From positions 1 through 23,253 of IMG/VR virus record IMGVR_UViG_3300035698_001145: a stretch of DNA of 23,253 bases, one strand, 5' to 3'. Below, in pieces: positions 1 to 6,409 of the stretch. How positions within the stretch are numbered: position 1 is the stretch's first letter; the number at the start of each line of letters is the position of its first letter. The stretch is from a virus. The notes beneath the pieces were generated by a model, which was not told the origin of the DNA, searched no databases, and was given only the letters and a program-made list of their open reading frames with translations. The position numbers and the translations under genes were made by a program.

Positions 1-174
1 ATGACTGAAATCTCGAGCAGGGTGGCGCGTAGCACAATGGCAGTAATCGACACTGTTGTCCAACGTGGCGGTTTCCGAGGTGAAGAACTGACAACTATCG
101 GACAGTTGCGTGACCAATGTGTCCAGCTTGTTGCAATGGCAGAAGCGGCAGCACAAGCGGCAGCCGAAGAATAA
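1..174 (+). CDS. Small hypothetical protein (57 aa, possibly partial at the left edge)
   Basis: An open frame runs from an ATG at the first base to TAA at 172-174. The 57-residue product is mostly helical in character, with a glutamine/arginine-containing middle (TIGQLRDQC) and an Ala/Glu-rich tail (AAAQAAAEE). I recognise no domain. Because the ATG coincides with the window edge, the true start could lie upstream. A 50-base gap with a good Shine-Dalgarno (GGAG) separates it from gp44, so it probably belongs to the same replication-gene transcript. Function unknown. Confidence 0.55.
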   Translation: MTEISSRVARSTMAVIDTVVQRGGFRGEELTTIGQLRDQCVQLVAMAEAAAQAAAEE

Positions 175-224
175 TCGCTTCTTACACTTCTTACTATATT
201 ATGAACCTCTTGATTGGAGTATAA

Positions 225-608
225 ATGTCTAAAGACTTTTTGTGGGTTGAGCGATATCGCCCAAAAACTGTAACCGAAACTATTCTTCCTAAAGCTATGA
301 AAAAGACATTCCAAGAAATGGTAAAAACTGGAGAATTGCAGAATATGCTTTTCTCTGGTTCTGCCGGTCTTGGAAAAACAACTGTGGCAAAAGCTCTATG
401 TAATGAGCTTGGTCTTGACTATATTGTCATTAATGCATCTGAAGATGGTAACATTGACACTCTCCGCGGTAAGATTAAACAGTTTGCATCTACTGTATCT
501 CTTCAGGGTGGTTACAAAGTTGTTATTCTTGATGAGGCCGACTATCTAAACGCGCAGTCAACGCAGCCTGCCTTGCGCGGCTTCATTGAACAATTCTCTG
601 ATAATTGA
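225..608 (+). CDS. 44: Sliding-clamp loader large subunit gp44, N-terminal part ending at an in-frame TGA
   Basis: This AAA+ ATPase forms the clamp loader with gp62 and opens the gp45 ring onto primer-template DNA. Visible are the N-terminal WVERYRPKTV box, Walker A (GSAGLGKTTVAKAL, about residues 45-58), Walker B (VVILDEADYL, about 98-107) and the start of sensor 1. The frame ends at TGA 606-608 (codon 128), exactly where T4 gp44 has Cys in FSSNCRFILTCNF. Translation continues in the same frame as RFILTCNFKNRII. Without the TGA the gene would span 225-1163 (312 codons, T4 gp44 is 319), so the two pieces are one gene. The start is set by GGAG upstream of the ATG. Mutation, sequence error or read-through are all possible; see findings. 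Confidence 0.93.
   Translation: MSKDFLWVERYRPKTVTETILPKAMKKTFQEMVKTGELQNMLFSGSAGLGKTTVAKALCNELGLDYIVINASEDGNIDTLRGKIKQFASTVSLQGGYKVVILDEADYLNAQSTQPALRGFIEQFSDN
606..608 (+). other. In-frame TGA within gp44 at a conserved Cys codon
   Basis: The TGA replaces a TGT/TGC Cys codon (one base change) between ...QFSDN and RFIL.... The context is TGA-C, the tetranucleotide generally regarded as the leakiest stop in bacteria. No obvious Shine-Dalgarno restarts translation at the downstream TTG (618). Confidence 0.9.
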
Positions 609-617
609 CGTTTTATC

Positions 618-1163
618 TTGACTTGTAACTTCAAAAATCGTATCATTGAACCACTCCATTCTCGGTGCGGTGTGTATGAGTTTAATACGACAAAGAAAGA
701 TATGGCTCAACTTGCGGGCCAAATGCTCGAGCGCACTAAAGTTATTCTTGATACAGAAGGCGTGACGTATCAAGAAAAAGATGTTGCTGAAATTATTTTG
801 AAACACGCACCTGACTGGCGCCGTGTATTGAATGAGATGCAGCGCAACTCAACATCAAAAACTCTTACAGTTTCAAGCATCAAGGGTGGTTCTAATCAAC
901 AGTTTGATGAATTGTTTTCTCATATTAAAGGCAAAGACTTCAAGAAAATGCGCTCTTGGGTTGTCAACAATCTTGATTTAGATACACCAGCAATCATTCG
1001 CGGTATCTATGATCGTATGTATGATAAGGTATCACCGGCAAGTATCCCACAAATTGTTCTTATTCTAGGTGAATATCAGTATAAGGCCGCATTTGTTATG
1101 GACCAGGAACTTAACTTGGTTGCATGCATGACTGAAATTATGGCAGAGGTAACCATTCAATGA
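618..1163 (+). CDS. 44: Sliding-clamp loader large subunit gp44, C-terminal part
   Basis: This is the continuation of gp44 after the in-frame TGA; in-frame sense codons resume at 609. It contains sensor 1 (ILTCNFKNRII), the arginine-finger SRC motif (EPLHSRC) that gives clamp-loader ATPases their name, the lid domain (HAPDWRRVLNEMQ, sensor 2 region) and the C-terminal collar helices (ending MTEIMAEVTIQ). A separate start at the TTG at 618 would be needed if it were translated alone, but no ribosome binding site is visible, so I regard it as the 3' part of one gene. It overlaps the dexA-like start by 4 bases (ATGA), which implies translational coupling and argues the frame is still maintained. 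Confidence 0.9.
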   Translation: MTCNFKNRIIEPLHSRCGVYEFNTTKKDMAQLAGQMLERTKVILDTEGVTYQEKDVAEIILKHAPDWRRVLNEMQRNSTSKTLTVSSIKGGSNQQFDELFSHIKGKDFKKMRSWVVNNLDLDTPAIIRGIYDRMYDKVSPASIPQIVLILGEYQYKAAFVMDQELNLVACMTEIMAEVTIQ

Positions 1164-1774
1164 CCGCATATTCTGGACTAGATAATTGTACCATTTTTGA
1201 TTTTGAAACTCTTTCTGCAAATCCTAGTGATGGGGTTGTTCTCTCAATGGCAATGCTAAACTATGCAGAGGTTCGTTTTACTGGCAATATGCCATATACT
1301 TACCAAGAGCTTTTGGATAATTGTAAATATATTAAATTTGATGTTGAAAGTCAGGTAAAAGCATTTGGCAGAAAGATTGAAAAAGATACATTGGAGTGGT
1401 GGGGCAAGCAAAACGCCGAAGCCAAAAAAGTATTAAATCCAAGTAAAGAGGATCGGCCTATTACTGAATTGCATGACTTCTTTGCTCTTCATAAGGCAAC
1501 AAATATGAAAAAGGTTTTCAGTCGTCGAAATACATTTGATCCAATGTTTGTGAGTTCTATTTGTAAGGCCACTGGATATCCTGATCCATATCCTTGGTGG
1601 GACGTTCGTGATACTATTAGCTATATTGAAGGTATGTCTTTTGGTTCCGATCTTAAAAATAACTTCATGCCAGACGGTCTTGAAGAACACTTTGTTCACC
1701 ACGATCCTCGTCATGATATTGCTCTTGATGTTATGCGCATGCAGACGGTTGTTCAAGCCATTACTGCATTCTAG
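1160..1774 (+). CDS. dexA: DexA-like 3'-5' exonuclease (DEDDh family)
   Basis: A 204-residue RNase-T/DnaQ-fold exonuclease most like T4 exonuclease A. Motif I is FDFET (D14, E16). The family-typical stretch IKFDVESQ followed by DTLEWWGKQNAEAKK matches T4 DexA closely (IKFDLKSQ...STIEWWKNQSPEARK). Further on come WWDVRDT and the final HHDPRHD, giving the catalytic His181 and Asp186. Its likely role is removal of 3'-terminal nucleotides during phage DNA metabolism. The start overlaps the gp44 stop. In T4 dexA lies elsewhere, so its place directly after gp44 is a rearrangement; gp62 follows only about 1.6 kb later. Confidence 0.88.
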   Translation: MTAYSGLDNCTIFDFETLSANPSDGVVLSMAMLNYAEVRFTGNMPYTYQELLDNCKYIKFDVESQVKAFGRKIEKDTLEWWGKQNAEAKKVLNPSKEDRPITELHDFFALHKATNMKKVFSRRNTFDPMFVSSICKATGYPDPYPWWDVRDTISYIEGMSFGSDLKNNFMPDGLEEHFVHHDPRHDIALDVMRMQTVVQAITAF

Positions 1775-1782
1775 GAGATAAT

Positions 1783-2055
1783 ATGCTTACCATTTATACA
1801 AAGGATAAATGCTTTTATTGCAAGAATTTGAAAAAGAATCTTGACAAGTGGGGTATGAACTATCAAGAGATAAATATTTCTAATAGTGCTACTGCTATGG
1901 AGTGGTTTAAGAATGCCGGGCATACAACTGTGCCTCAGTTGTATTTTGATAAAGTTTATGTCCAGCGCGGTGAGTCAACAGCACTCACTAAACAGAAACT
2001 TGAAGAACGCATCGAGCGCATTATGTGGCCCTCAATTGATGGTGGAATAGAATGA
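1783..2055 (+). CDS. Glutaredoxin
   Basis: A 90-residue thioredoxin-fold protein with the dithiol active site C10-F-Y-C13 near the N-terminus, the cis-proline segment TVPQLYF (about residues 48-54) and a C-terminal helix. The length is typical of phage glutaredoxins. T4 NrdC is the functional analogue and reduces ribonucleotide reductase, though the reductase is not in this window. A strong AGGAG precedes the ATG, and the stop overlaps the next ATG (ATGA). A terminal extension (WPSIDGGIE) has no obvious role. Confidence 0.9.
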   Translation: MLTIYTKDKCFYCKNLKKNLDKWGMNYQEINISNSATAMEWFKNAGHTTVPQLYFDKVYVQRGESTALTKQKLEERIERIMWPSIDGGIE

Positions 2056-2591
2056 AATGGTTATCATATATTCATCCAGATCCTAATATAGGAAATGTTA
2101 CATCAGTTTATCTGAATAAAGATAAAACTCTCATAAAAAGACATTATATTAAAGACGGAATTACTGTGTCTGGCAATCCTTCTAGACGCTCACATGAATA
2201 CGTTGATGCAAAGTGGAAAAATGAAACAGACGCACTTATTAGATTTAAAGACAAAGATTGGGTTCCCGAGCTAGTAGAAATTAATGAATCTGAAAGATAT
2301 GTTATTCAAAAATACTATGGCCCTGATTTGCTAATTCAAGGTACACAAGATATACCTGATATTGAAGATCAAGTTGTTGAAATATATGAATATTTTAAAG
2401 AAATTGATGTGTATAAGTTTAATGGTGCATTAACAAATATGACAAAGAAAGACGGCCGGGTAATTATGTTTGATTTTAAATTTATGCGTAAAAGATCTGC
2501 AGATTTAAAGCCCTTTGCGATACAGGAGATTGATGAATGGCTCTATAAAGTAAGTCCGACAATTTCTAATAGATTAAAAGCTTTAGTATGA
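2052..2591 (+). CDS. Uncharacterised protein, possible degenerate kinase-like fold
   Basis: A 179-residue AT-rich gene between glutaredoxin and the PLP-enzyme-like gene, overlapping both by 4 bases. The order of elements resembles small protein-kinase-like or LPS-kinase-like proteins: an N-terminal beta region with a Lys (TLIKRHYI), a helix with Glu (WKNETDALIRF), a hinge-like YVIQKYYGPDLL, then YKFNGALTNMTKKDGRVIMFDF. In the last, an Asn and a DF pair fall where the catalytic loop and metal-binding Asp would be. The classical HxD is not obvious, so activity is doubtful. This is a weak fold-level inference. Leu TTA, Ile ATA and Arg AGA codons are frequent compared with dexA and gp44. Confidence 0.6.
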   Translation: MKWLSYIHPDPNIGNVTSVYLNKDKTLIKRHYIKDGITVSGNPSRRSHEYVDAKWKNETDALIRFKDKDWVPELVEINESERYVIQKYYGPDLLIQGTQDIPDIEDQVVEIYEYFKEIDVYKFNGALTNMTKKDGRVIMFDFKFMRKRSADLKPFAIQEIDEWLYKVSPTISNRLKALV

Positions 2592-3415
2592 CAGTTTATA
2601 GTTTTTGTCCATCACAAATTCTTAATGATTTGTCTAAAATACATTTTAAAAATAAAGGTACTCTTGATGATCTCAACACATATAGGAATACTTGGGTTAA
2701 TTGGATAAAAGACTTCTCGGGCGCTGAAACCAAAAAACAATGGGCTCTTACCAACGGTATTCATGATGCTATTATACATCAAGTTGCGCACAATCATAAA
2801 AAGTTTAATAAGATATATTGGTTCAATACGGATTATAGGTTTTACAAAGTTTTAGTTGAGTGTTATAATAATCAAGGCATAGATAACATTTCTGAGATTG
2901 AACCAAATAGCTATATTATTGTTAGTCAGCCAAATCATGAAGGTAATGTTACTAAATGGTTTAGTGATTTGATAAAACACTGTGAAACAAATGGTTCTAA
3001 AATTTTTTTAGACTGCGCTTTTTATGGAACAACACATGATATTCTTGACACAAGCCTCGAAGTATTTGACGCTGTTGCATTTAGTATTAGTAAAAACTTT
3101 CTTCTTGGTGGCCTTAGAGCTGGTATCGTATTTTCTGATGACTTATCAGAAAGTTTGACTATTCCTCAAGCAAAGGAATTTGGATATAGTTATTATAACT
3201 CTTCTGCCACACAAGTTGTAAATGCTATTCTTCCAAAATATGACGCAAAATATATTACTAGAGTTGCTAAGCCTGTGCAAGAAAAATATTGCAAAGAGAA
3301 TAATCTAATTCCAGCTGATATTTGGATGTGGGCTTTTGACGGCAATGAAAAAATATGCATTACCGATTATATACAAGATGAAATACAGGATAGATTAGAT
3401 AATGAACCCCTTTGA
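2588..3415 (+). CDS. PLP-dependent aminotransferase-like protein (fold type I)
   Basis: The 275 residues match the large domain of class I/II aminotransferases. TNGIHDAIIHQ resembles the cofactor phosphate-binding glycine region. SQPNHEGNV is the strand/loop preceding it. FLDCAFYGTT carries an Asp (D142) expected to contact the pyridine nitrogen. SISKNFLLGGLRAGIVFS carries the Schiff-base lysine (K169) in the usual SK..x.LGG.R.G pattern. The C-terminal small domain is largely missing or replaced, since family members usually have 350-400 residues. The substrate cannot be deduced. The gene is AT-rich like its upstream partner, with which it overlaps (ATGA), and the two may be a transferred pair. 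Its 3' end overlaps gp62 by 14 bases. Confidence 0.75.
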   Translation: MTVYSFCPSQILNDLSKIHFKNKGTLDDLNTYRNTWVNWIKDFSGAETKKQWALTNGIHDAIIHQVAHNHKKFNKIYWFNTDYRFYKVLVECYNNQGIDNISEIEPNSYIIVSQPNHEGNVTKWFSDLIKHCETNGSKIFLDCAFYGTTHDILDTSLEVFDAVAFSISKNFLLGGLRAGIVFSDDLSESLTIPQAKEFGYSYYNSSATQVVNAILPKYDAKYITRVAKPVQEKYCKENNLIPADIWMWAFDGNEKICITDYIQDEIQDRLDNEPL

Positions 3416-3785
3416 ATATGTAAACTCTATTAACTCAACAAAACAAGATATCATGGTTGATGATCTGGCAGAAAAAGCCTATTCATCATATATGGTCAAT
3501 AAGTCTCTGTCATACTTCAACGACACAGCACTTATGGCAAATGAAATGAATCGGCTGTATCATCTTGATAATAAACTTCAATATCATTTTCTTATAAATA
3601 TAGTTAGGAAACGGAAACGCTTTTCTAAATGGAACAAACCTGAATTGATTAATGATGTTGAAGTGGTTAAAGAATATTATGGCTATAGTAATGATAAAGC
3701 TCGCCAAATCTTACCTCTCTTGACATCCGATCAAATACAAATTTTGAGAGAAAAGGTAAGTAAAGGTGGAAAAAGAAGAAAATAA
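3402..3785 (+). CDS. 62: Sliding-clamp loader small subunit gp62
   Basis: The 127 residues are much shorter than T4 gp62 (187) but like the short gp62 of marine T4-like phages. Recognisable are YMVNKSLSYFNDTALMANEMN and the hallmark FLINIVRKRKRFSKW, matching T4 NYLMAAVPRGKRYGKW, followed by a basic tail. It forms the clamp loader together with gp44. Next comes regA, in the conserved T4 order 62-regA, while gp44 is separated from gp62 by four genes. The ATG lies inside the end of the aminotransferase-like gene. Confidence 0.85.
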   Translation: MNPFEYVNSINSTKQDIMVDDLAEKAYSSYMVNKSLSYFNDTALMANEMNRLYHLDNKLQYHFLINIVRKRKRFSKWNKPELINDVEVVKEYYGYSNDKARQILPLLTSDQIQILREKVSKGGKRRK

Positions 3786-4182
3786 CAACGTCCAGTGGAC
3801 TCCATCTGATATGCTCGAGGTATTACTCCAAGAGCCTGATGATTTTCTAAAAGTGAGAGAAACGCTAACACGAATTGGTGTTGCCTCACGAAAAGATAAA
3901 AAACTATATCAATCGTGTCACATTCTGCACAAACAAGGCAGATATTTCATTGTGCATTTCAAAGAATTATTCTTGTTAGACGGCAAGAAATCGAATCTTG
4001 AAGAAAATGATATGGCCCGGCGGAATACAATTACCACACTTCTAAGTGATTGGGGTTTAATTACATTTGCGCAGAAAGATGATAGCCGAGAATTGGCACC
4101 ACTTCGCCAGATTAAGATCATTCCACACAAGGAAAAAGATCAGTGGGAACTGTGTCCAAAATACAATATTGGTAACAAATGA
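3766..4182 (+). CDS. regA: RegA translational repressor
   Basis: RegA binds translation initiation regions of phage early mRNAs and represses them. The sequence is strikingly close to T4 RegA: EPDDFLKVRETLTRIG, LYQSCHILHKQGRYFIVHFKE, the LLSDWGLI region and the end ELCPKYNIGN (T4: KLVPKYTIGN). The frame opens at GTG 3766 with an AAAAGG about 9 bases upstream, overlapping gp62 and giving 138 aa. However, ATG at 3811 gives 123 residues beginning MLEVLLQEPDDF, aligning with the T4 start MIEINLKNPEDF (122 aa). The true start could therefore be 3811, although no good Shine-Dalgarno precedes it. T4 RegA targets include 44 and 45, both present here. Confidence 0.95.
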   Translation: MEKEENNNVQWTPSDMLEVLLQEPDDFLKVRETLTRIGVASRKDKKLYQSCHILHKQGRYFIVHFKELFLLDGKKSNLEENDMARRNTITTLLSDWGLITFAQKDDSRELAPLRQIKIIPHKEKDQWELCPKYNIGNK

Positions 4183-4529
4183 AAGATAAATTAGATAATG
4201 AAGGCTCGAGTTATCACACAAAGATAACTGAAATTAGTCTACTAGAAGAAGAACATAATATTGACATTGTTAAAACTGTAATAAAACAGTTTGATATTCC
4301 TAAGGGGTATATTGTTGAATATGGTGCATGGCGCGGATCTGTTTTAGATGAATTATCTAGAGAATATGGAGCGCATAGGGTTTTTGGATTCGAGATTGGA
4401 AATTTTTTTAATCATCAACAAATTCATAATATTGATGTCAGGCATTTAGCTGGCAATAAGCATTATAAAAAACCTATTGCATTAGCCTGGAATGACTTAT
4501 CTGAGTGGAATGGCTTCTCCTATGGGTAA
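4179..4529 (+). CDS. SAM-dependent methyltransferase-like protein, N-terminal part (frameshifted)
   Basis: The 116 residues begin at an ATGA overlap with regA. Motif I of class I methyltransferases is visible (YIVEYGAWRGSVLDEL, then RVFGFEIGNFF with the acidic residue ending strand 2). The frame stops at TAA 4527-4529 right after NGFSYG. In the +1 frame the protein continues as KQASFDHALNNLVNDGIYIEH, which reads naturally as the downstream half. One extra base around TATGGGTAAG (4522-4531) explains the break. The gene is AT-rich, like other cargo genes here. Substrate unknown. It may be an indel mutation, a sequencing error or, less likely, programmed +1 frameshifting. Confidence 0.7.
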   Translation: MKDKLDNEGSSYHTKITEISLLEEEHNIDIVKTVIKQFDIPKGYIVEYGAWRGSVLDELSREYGAHRVFGFEIGNFFNHQQIHNIDVRHLAGNKHYKKPIALAWNDLSEWNGFSYG

Positions 4530-4680
4530 GCAAGCATCATTTGATCACGCTCTAAATAATCTTGTTAATGACGGAATTTATATTGAGCACAGAGCTTGTC
4601 CGGATTATATTCTTTCACACCCCAATTTGACTCTATTTTATGAGACAAAACATCTTTTATTTTTTAAGTTTAACAAGTAA
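4492..4680 (+). CDS. SAM-dependent methyltransferase-like protein, C-terminal part (frameshifted)
   Basis: This is the +1-frame continuation of the preceding methyltransferase-like ORF. The meaningful sequence starts about 4525 with KQASFDHALNNLVNDGIYIEHR, a strand-helix unit typical of the later half of methyltransferase domains, and ends LLFFKFNK. The ATG at 4492 lies in overlap sequence and has no convincing ribosome binding site, so independent translation is unlikely. The reconstructed protein would be about 165 residues. A T4-late-like promoter follows immediately downstream. Confidence 0.6.
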   Translation: MTYLSGMASPMGKQASFDHALNNLVNDGIYIEHRACPDYILSHPNLTLFYETKHLLFFKFNK

Positions 4681-4685
4681 TTTTT

Positions 4686-4693
4686 TATAAATA
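4686..4693 (+). promoter_or_regulatory. T4-type late promoter motif upstream of hsp20
   Basis: TATAAATA matches the T4 late promoter consensus exactly (recognised by gp55/gp33 with the gp45 clamp in T4). It lies in the 70-base gap between the methyltransferase remnant and hsp20, about 58 bases before the hsp20 ATG. AAGGAG at the ATG is the ribosome binding site. No gp55 gene is in the window, so late use is inferred. Confidence 0.5.
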
Positions 4694-4750
4694 CTACCGA
4701 GTGCAGAATAATCTGGCTCATATCAATCTTGCTTGTAAAAGGAGAAAACA

Positions 4751-5272
4751 ATGACAGGCAGAATTAACGCAACAGCATTTCCACCAGCAGCTTTTGTTGG
4801 ATTTGATCATCTATTTAAAGAGTTAGACCACGTTACTAAACACGCATATGATCACTATCCACCACACAACATCCTGAAGACTGGCGAATCGGACTATCTT
4901 ATCGAATTGGCGGTAGCAGGTTTTAGTCCAGAAGGTATTGATGTTGAGCTACACGACAGAACACTTACTGTCACTGGTGAACACGTTAAACAAGGTCGCG
5001 AGTATATTCATCGTGGTATTTCCACGAAGAAATTCAAACGCACTTTTAGGCTGTCAGAACACGTGCAGGTGCACGGAGCAGATATTCAGGACGGGATACT
5101 AGCAATCAAATTGAAGTATGTTGTCCCAGAAGGTCAGCGTCCTCGTAAAATTTCAATTGGAAAAAACGAGGGTCAAAATGACACACATCCAACTACTGAG
5201 CCAGAGCTACTCCGCGAAACTAATAGCGGATATACTACTCACGATTCCAAAGGCAATCGTACTACTCTTTAA
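4751..5272 (+). CDS. Hsp20-family small heat-shock protein
   Basis: The 173 residues include an alpha-crystallin domain from about 37 to 135: HNILKTGESDYLIELAVAGF, SPEGIDVELHDRTLTVTGEH, FKRTFRLSEHVQVHGADI and the closing DGILAIKL (the G-x-L signature). A C-terminal ISI (IxI motif, in RKISIGK) is the segment that docks on neighbouring dimers in oligomers. The disordered tail is longer than in IbpA. Small heat-shock proteins are common in marine T4-like phages and are thought to protect phage or host proteins during infection. Good AAGGAG precedes the ATG. The 3' end overlaps the next small ORF by 95 bases. Confidence 0.93.
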   Translation: MTGRINATAFPPAAFVGFDHLFKELDHVTKHAYDHYPPHNILKTGESDYLIELAVAGFSPEGIDVELHDRTLTVTGEHVKQGREYIHRGISTKKFKRTFRLSEHVQVHGADIQDGILAIKLKYVVPEGQRPRKISIGKNEGQNDTHPTTEPELLRETNSGYTTHDSKGNRTTL

Positions 5273-5438
5273 AGGCATTGCCAGTTTCTTCAAAGCGCTA
5301 TTCAAAGCAATTATGGACGGGCAACAAGACAAGGCCGACCATTTTATTGCTGATATGCTTCATAAGACAGAATACCGCACGTATCCATATTATGAAGTAT
5401 TGGCAATGGTTAAAGAAAGGAACTTGTCAGATGTTTAA
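5178..5438 (+). CDS. Small protein with a hydrophobic segment, overlapping hsp20
   Basis: I chose the ATG at 5178 because GAGGG (5168-5172) lies 5 bases before it. The frame is open further upstream, but there it is only a shadow of hsp20. The product has 86 residues. Residues about 13-45 (IADILLTIPKAIVLLFKGIA and onward) form a long hydrophobic or amphipathic stretch that could be a membrane segment. The C-terminal half (DHFIADMLHKTEYRTYPYYEVL) is polar and Tyr-rich. No family recognised. The 95-base overlap with hsp20 is unusually long for this genome. An alternative start at ATG 5312 would remove both overlap and hydrophobic segment but has no ribosome binding site. Confidence 0.5.
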   Translation: MTHIQLLSQSYSAKLIADILLTIPKAIVLLFKGIASFFKALFKAIMDGQQDKADHFIADMLHKTEYRTYPYYEVLAMVKERNLSDV

Positions 5439-5574
5439 AAAGATTTGGAACGCAATACGCCCTAAGAGCGAAAGAGAGTGCATTAACTCATATCTTGCCA
5501 ATTCATCAGACTTAGCAGATTTAGAGCGCAGGCTCAAAAAAGTGCAAAATGAAAACCTAAGCGGTTGGATTTAA
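5431..5574 (+). CDS. Small DUF3563-like protein (47 aa)
   Basis: Start chosen at ATG 5431, preceded by AAAGGAAC at suitable spacing and overlapping the stop region of the preceding ORF by 8 bases. The frame is open farther upstream, but that sequence is a shadow. The product begins MFKKIWNAIRPKSERE and contains SYLANSSDLADLERRLKKV, which resembles the DUF3563 pattern of small proteobacterial proteins (a Tyr-Leu-Ala, then Asp-Leu-x-Asp-Leu-Glu-x-Arg). The function of that family is unknown to me. Assignment is by pattern memory only. Confidence 0.65.
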   Translation: MFKKIWNAIRPKSERECINSYLANSSDLADLERRLKKVQNENLSGWI

Positions 5575-5577
5575 TCT

Positions 5578-5613
5578 AATAAATACCTCTGTAGCAATAT
5601 GGAGGTATTTTTA
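5578..5613 (+). promoter_or_regulatory. Stem-loop hiding a Shine-Dalgarno, with late-promoter-like motif; possible terminator
   Basis: AAATACCTC (5581-5589) and GAGGTATTT (5602-5610) form a perfect 9-bp inverted repeat with a 12-base loop, followed by further Ts. The right arm contains most of the GGAGG (5601-5605) that serves the ATG at 5613. AATAAATA (5578-5585), one base from the T4 late consensus, overlaps the left arm. A transcript starting there would begin after the left arm and leave the site open. Read alone, stem plus T-run could also be a weak intrinsic terminator. Confidence 0.5.
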
Positions 5614-5843
5614 TGTCTGAAAAAGATGAAGACCTATACGGCGAGTTGTCAGAGTTTGATTTTATGATGGCAGCAATGTCTGTCTATTGTATGACATCAA
5701 TGGACAAAGAACAATTCTGGACAATCATTAATCATGTAAATGACGGCTTTGAATTCGACACTGCGGTAGAAGCGCAAGAGCAACTACTTGATATTGTTGA
5801 CAGACACAACGAAATGAGTAGACATTTTAAAGGTATGCAATGA
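5613..5843 (+). CDS. Small acidic hypothetical protein (76 aa)
   Basis: The product is acidic, with a Met-rich helix (EFDFMMAAMSVYCMTSMDKEQFW) and a second helix EAQEQLLDIVDRHNEMSRHF. It shows no signal peptide and no recognised domain. A strong GGAGG 7 bases before the ATG lies inside a stem-loop (5581-5610), so translation may depend on which transcript is made. The stop overlaps the next ATG (ATGA), suggesting coupling to the hydroxylase-like gene. Confidence 0.7.
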   Translation: MSEKDEDLYGELSEFDFMMAAMSVYCMTSMDKEQFWTIINHVNDGFEFDTAVEAQEQLLDIVDRHNEMSRHFKGMQ

Positions 5844-6403
5844 GAAATTTTCAAGAGATAGATGATCTTCCAATATATGAGAATCTTTTAGAATCTATAG
5901 ATGATCGTCTTATGTATTGGCTTCATACAAAAGGTCAAATTTGTATTAATACGGTTCCGGGCTATGAGAAAGATTTTATGCTAGGGGCCGGCAGCCTACT
6001 AAAGAATTGGGAGGATAGACAATCTTCATTTGATAATGGAATATCAAAAATTGTTGTTCCCGATAAAAAAGATAGATTTTATGAAATAGATTTTACCGTA
6101 ATGTGTGATCAATTTAAAGAAACACCATTTGAAGATATCTTCAATAAGATTACAAAAAAATATGATACTGTTGGTAGAATTAGACTCTTTAAATCAGATC
6201 CTTTTACGTGCCTTAGTTGGCATAATGATTATAGCAAAAGAATTCATTATCCCATTAAGACGCAGGAGGGCTGTCTTATGATTATTGATGATGAGGTAAT
6301 GCATTTAAATCAAAATACTTGGTATGAAACAGATACAAGCAAAATGCATACAGCCTTGAATTCAAGCAAGGAAAGCAGAGTTCATTTAGTGGCGGTGGTT
6401 TAA
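5840..6403 (+). CDS. Aspartyl/asparaginyl beta-hydroxylase-like 2-oxoglutarate/Fe(II) oxygenase
   Basis: The C-terminal half of this 187-residue protein has the double-stranded beta-helix metal site of the Asp/Asn hydroxylase family. An H128-N-D130 facial motif sits in LSWHNDYSKRIHYPI. A strand follows with EGCLMIIDDEVMHL, then WYETDTSKMHTALNSS with the third ligand H170, and R180 (SRVHLVAV) suited to bind 2-oxoglutarate. The N-terminal 80 residues are not recognisable. Such proteins are common, uncharacterised cargo in marine phages; the substrate could be a protein or small molecule. The gene is AT-rich with many ATA, AGA and TTA codons, unlike gp43 downstream, which suggests separate acquisition. 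Confidence 0.75.
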   Translation: MRNFQEIDDLPIYENLLESIDDRLMYWLHTKGQICINTVPGYEKDFMLGAGSLLKNWEDRQSSFDNGISKIVVPDKKDRFYEIDFTVMCDQFKETPFEDIFNKITKKYDTVGRIRLFKSDPFTCLSWHNDYSKRIHYPIKTQEGCLMIIDDEVMHLNQNTWYETDTSKMHTALNSSKESRVHLVAVV

Positions 6404-6409
6404 TAGATA

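Noticed and set aside
606-608. Selenocysteine or stop-codon reassignment as explanation for the gp44 TGA
   Set aside because: TGA ends many intact genes here (dexA neighbourhood, regA, the HNH gene), Trp is encoded by TGG, and no GC-containing stem with a bulged-U apical loop is seen immediately after the TGA.
3593-3600. TATAAATA inside gp62 as a late promoter
   Set aside because: It is embedded in coding sequence with no late-type gene or leader downstream; chance occurrence is likely in AT-rich DNA.
5278-5430. Upstream extension of the DUF3563-like ORF
   Set aside because: This portion is an out-of-frame shadow of the preceding small ORF. The family-like start MFKKIW at 5431 has its own AAAGGA.
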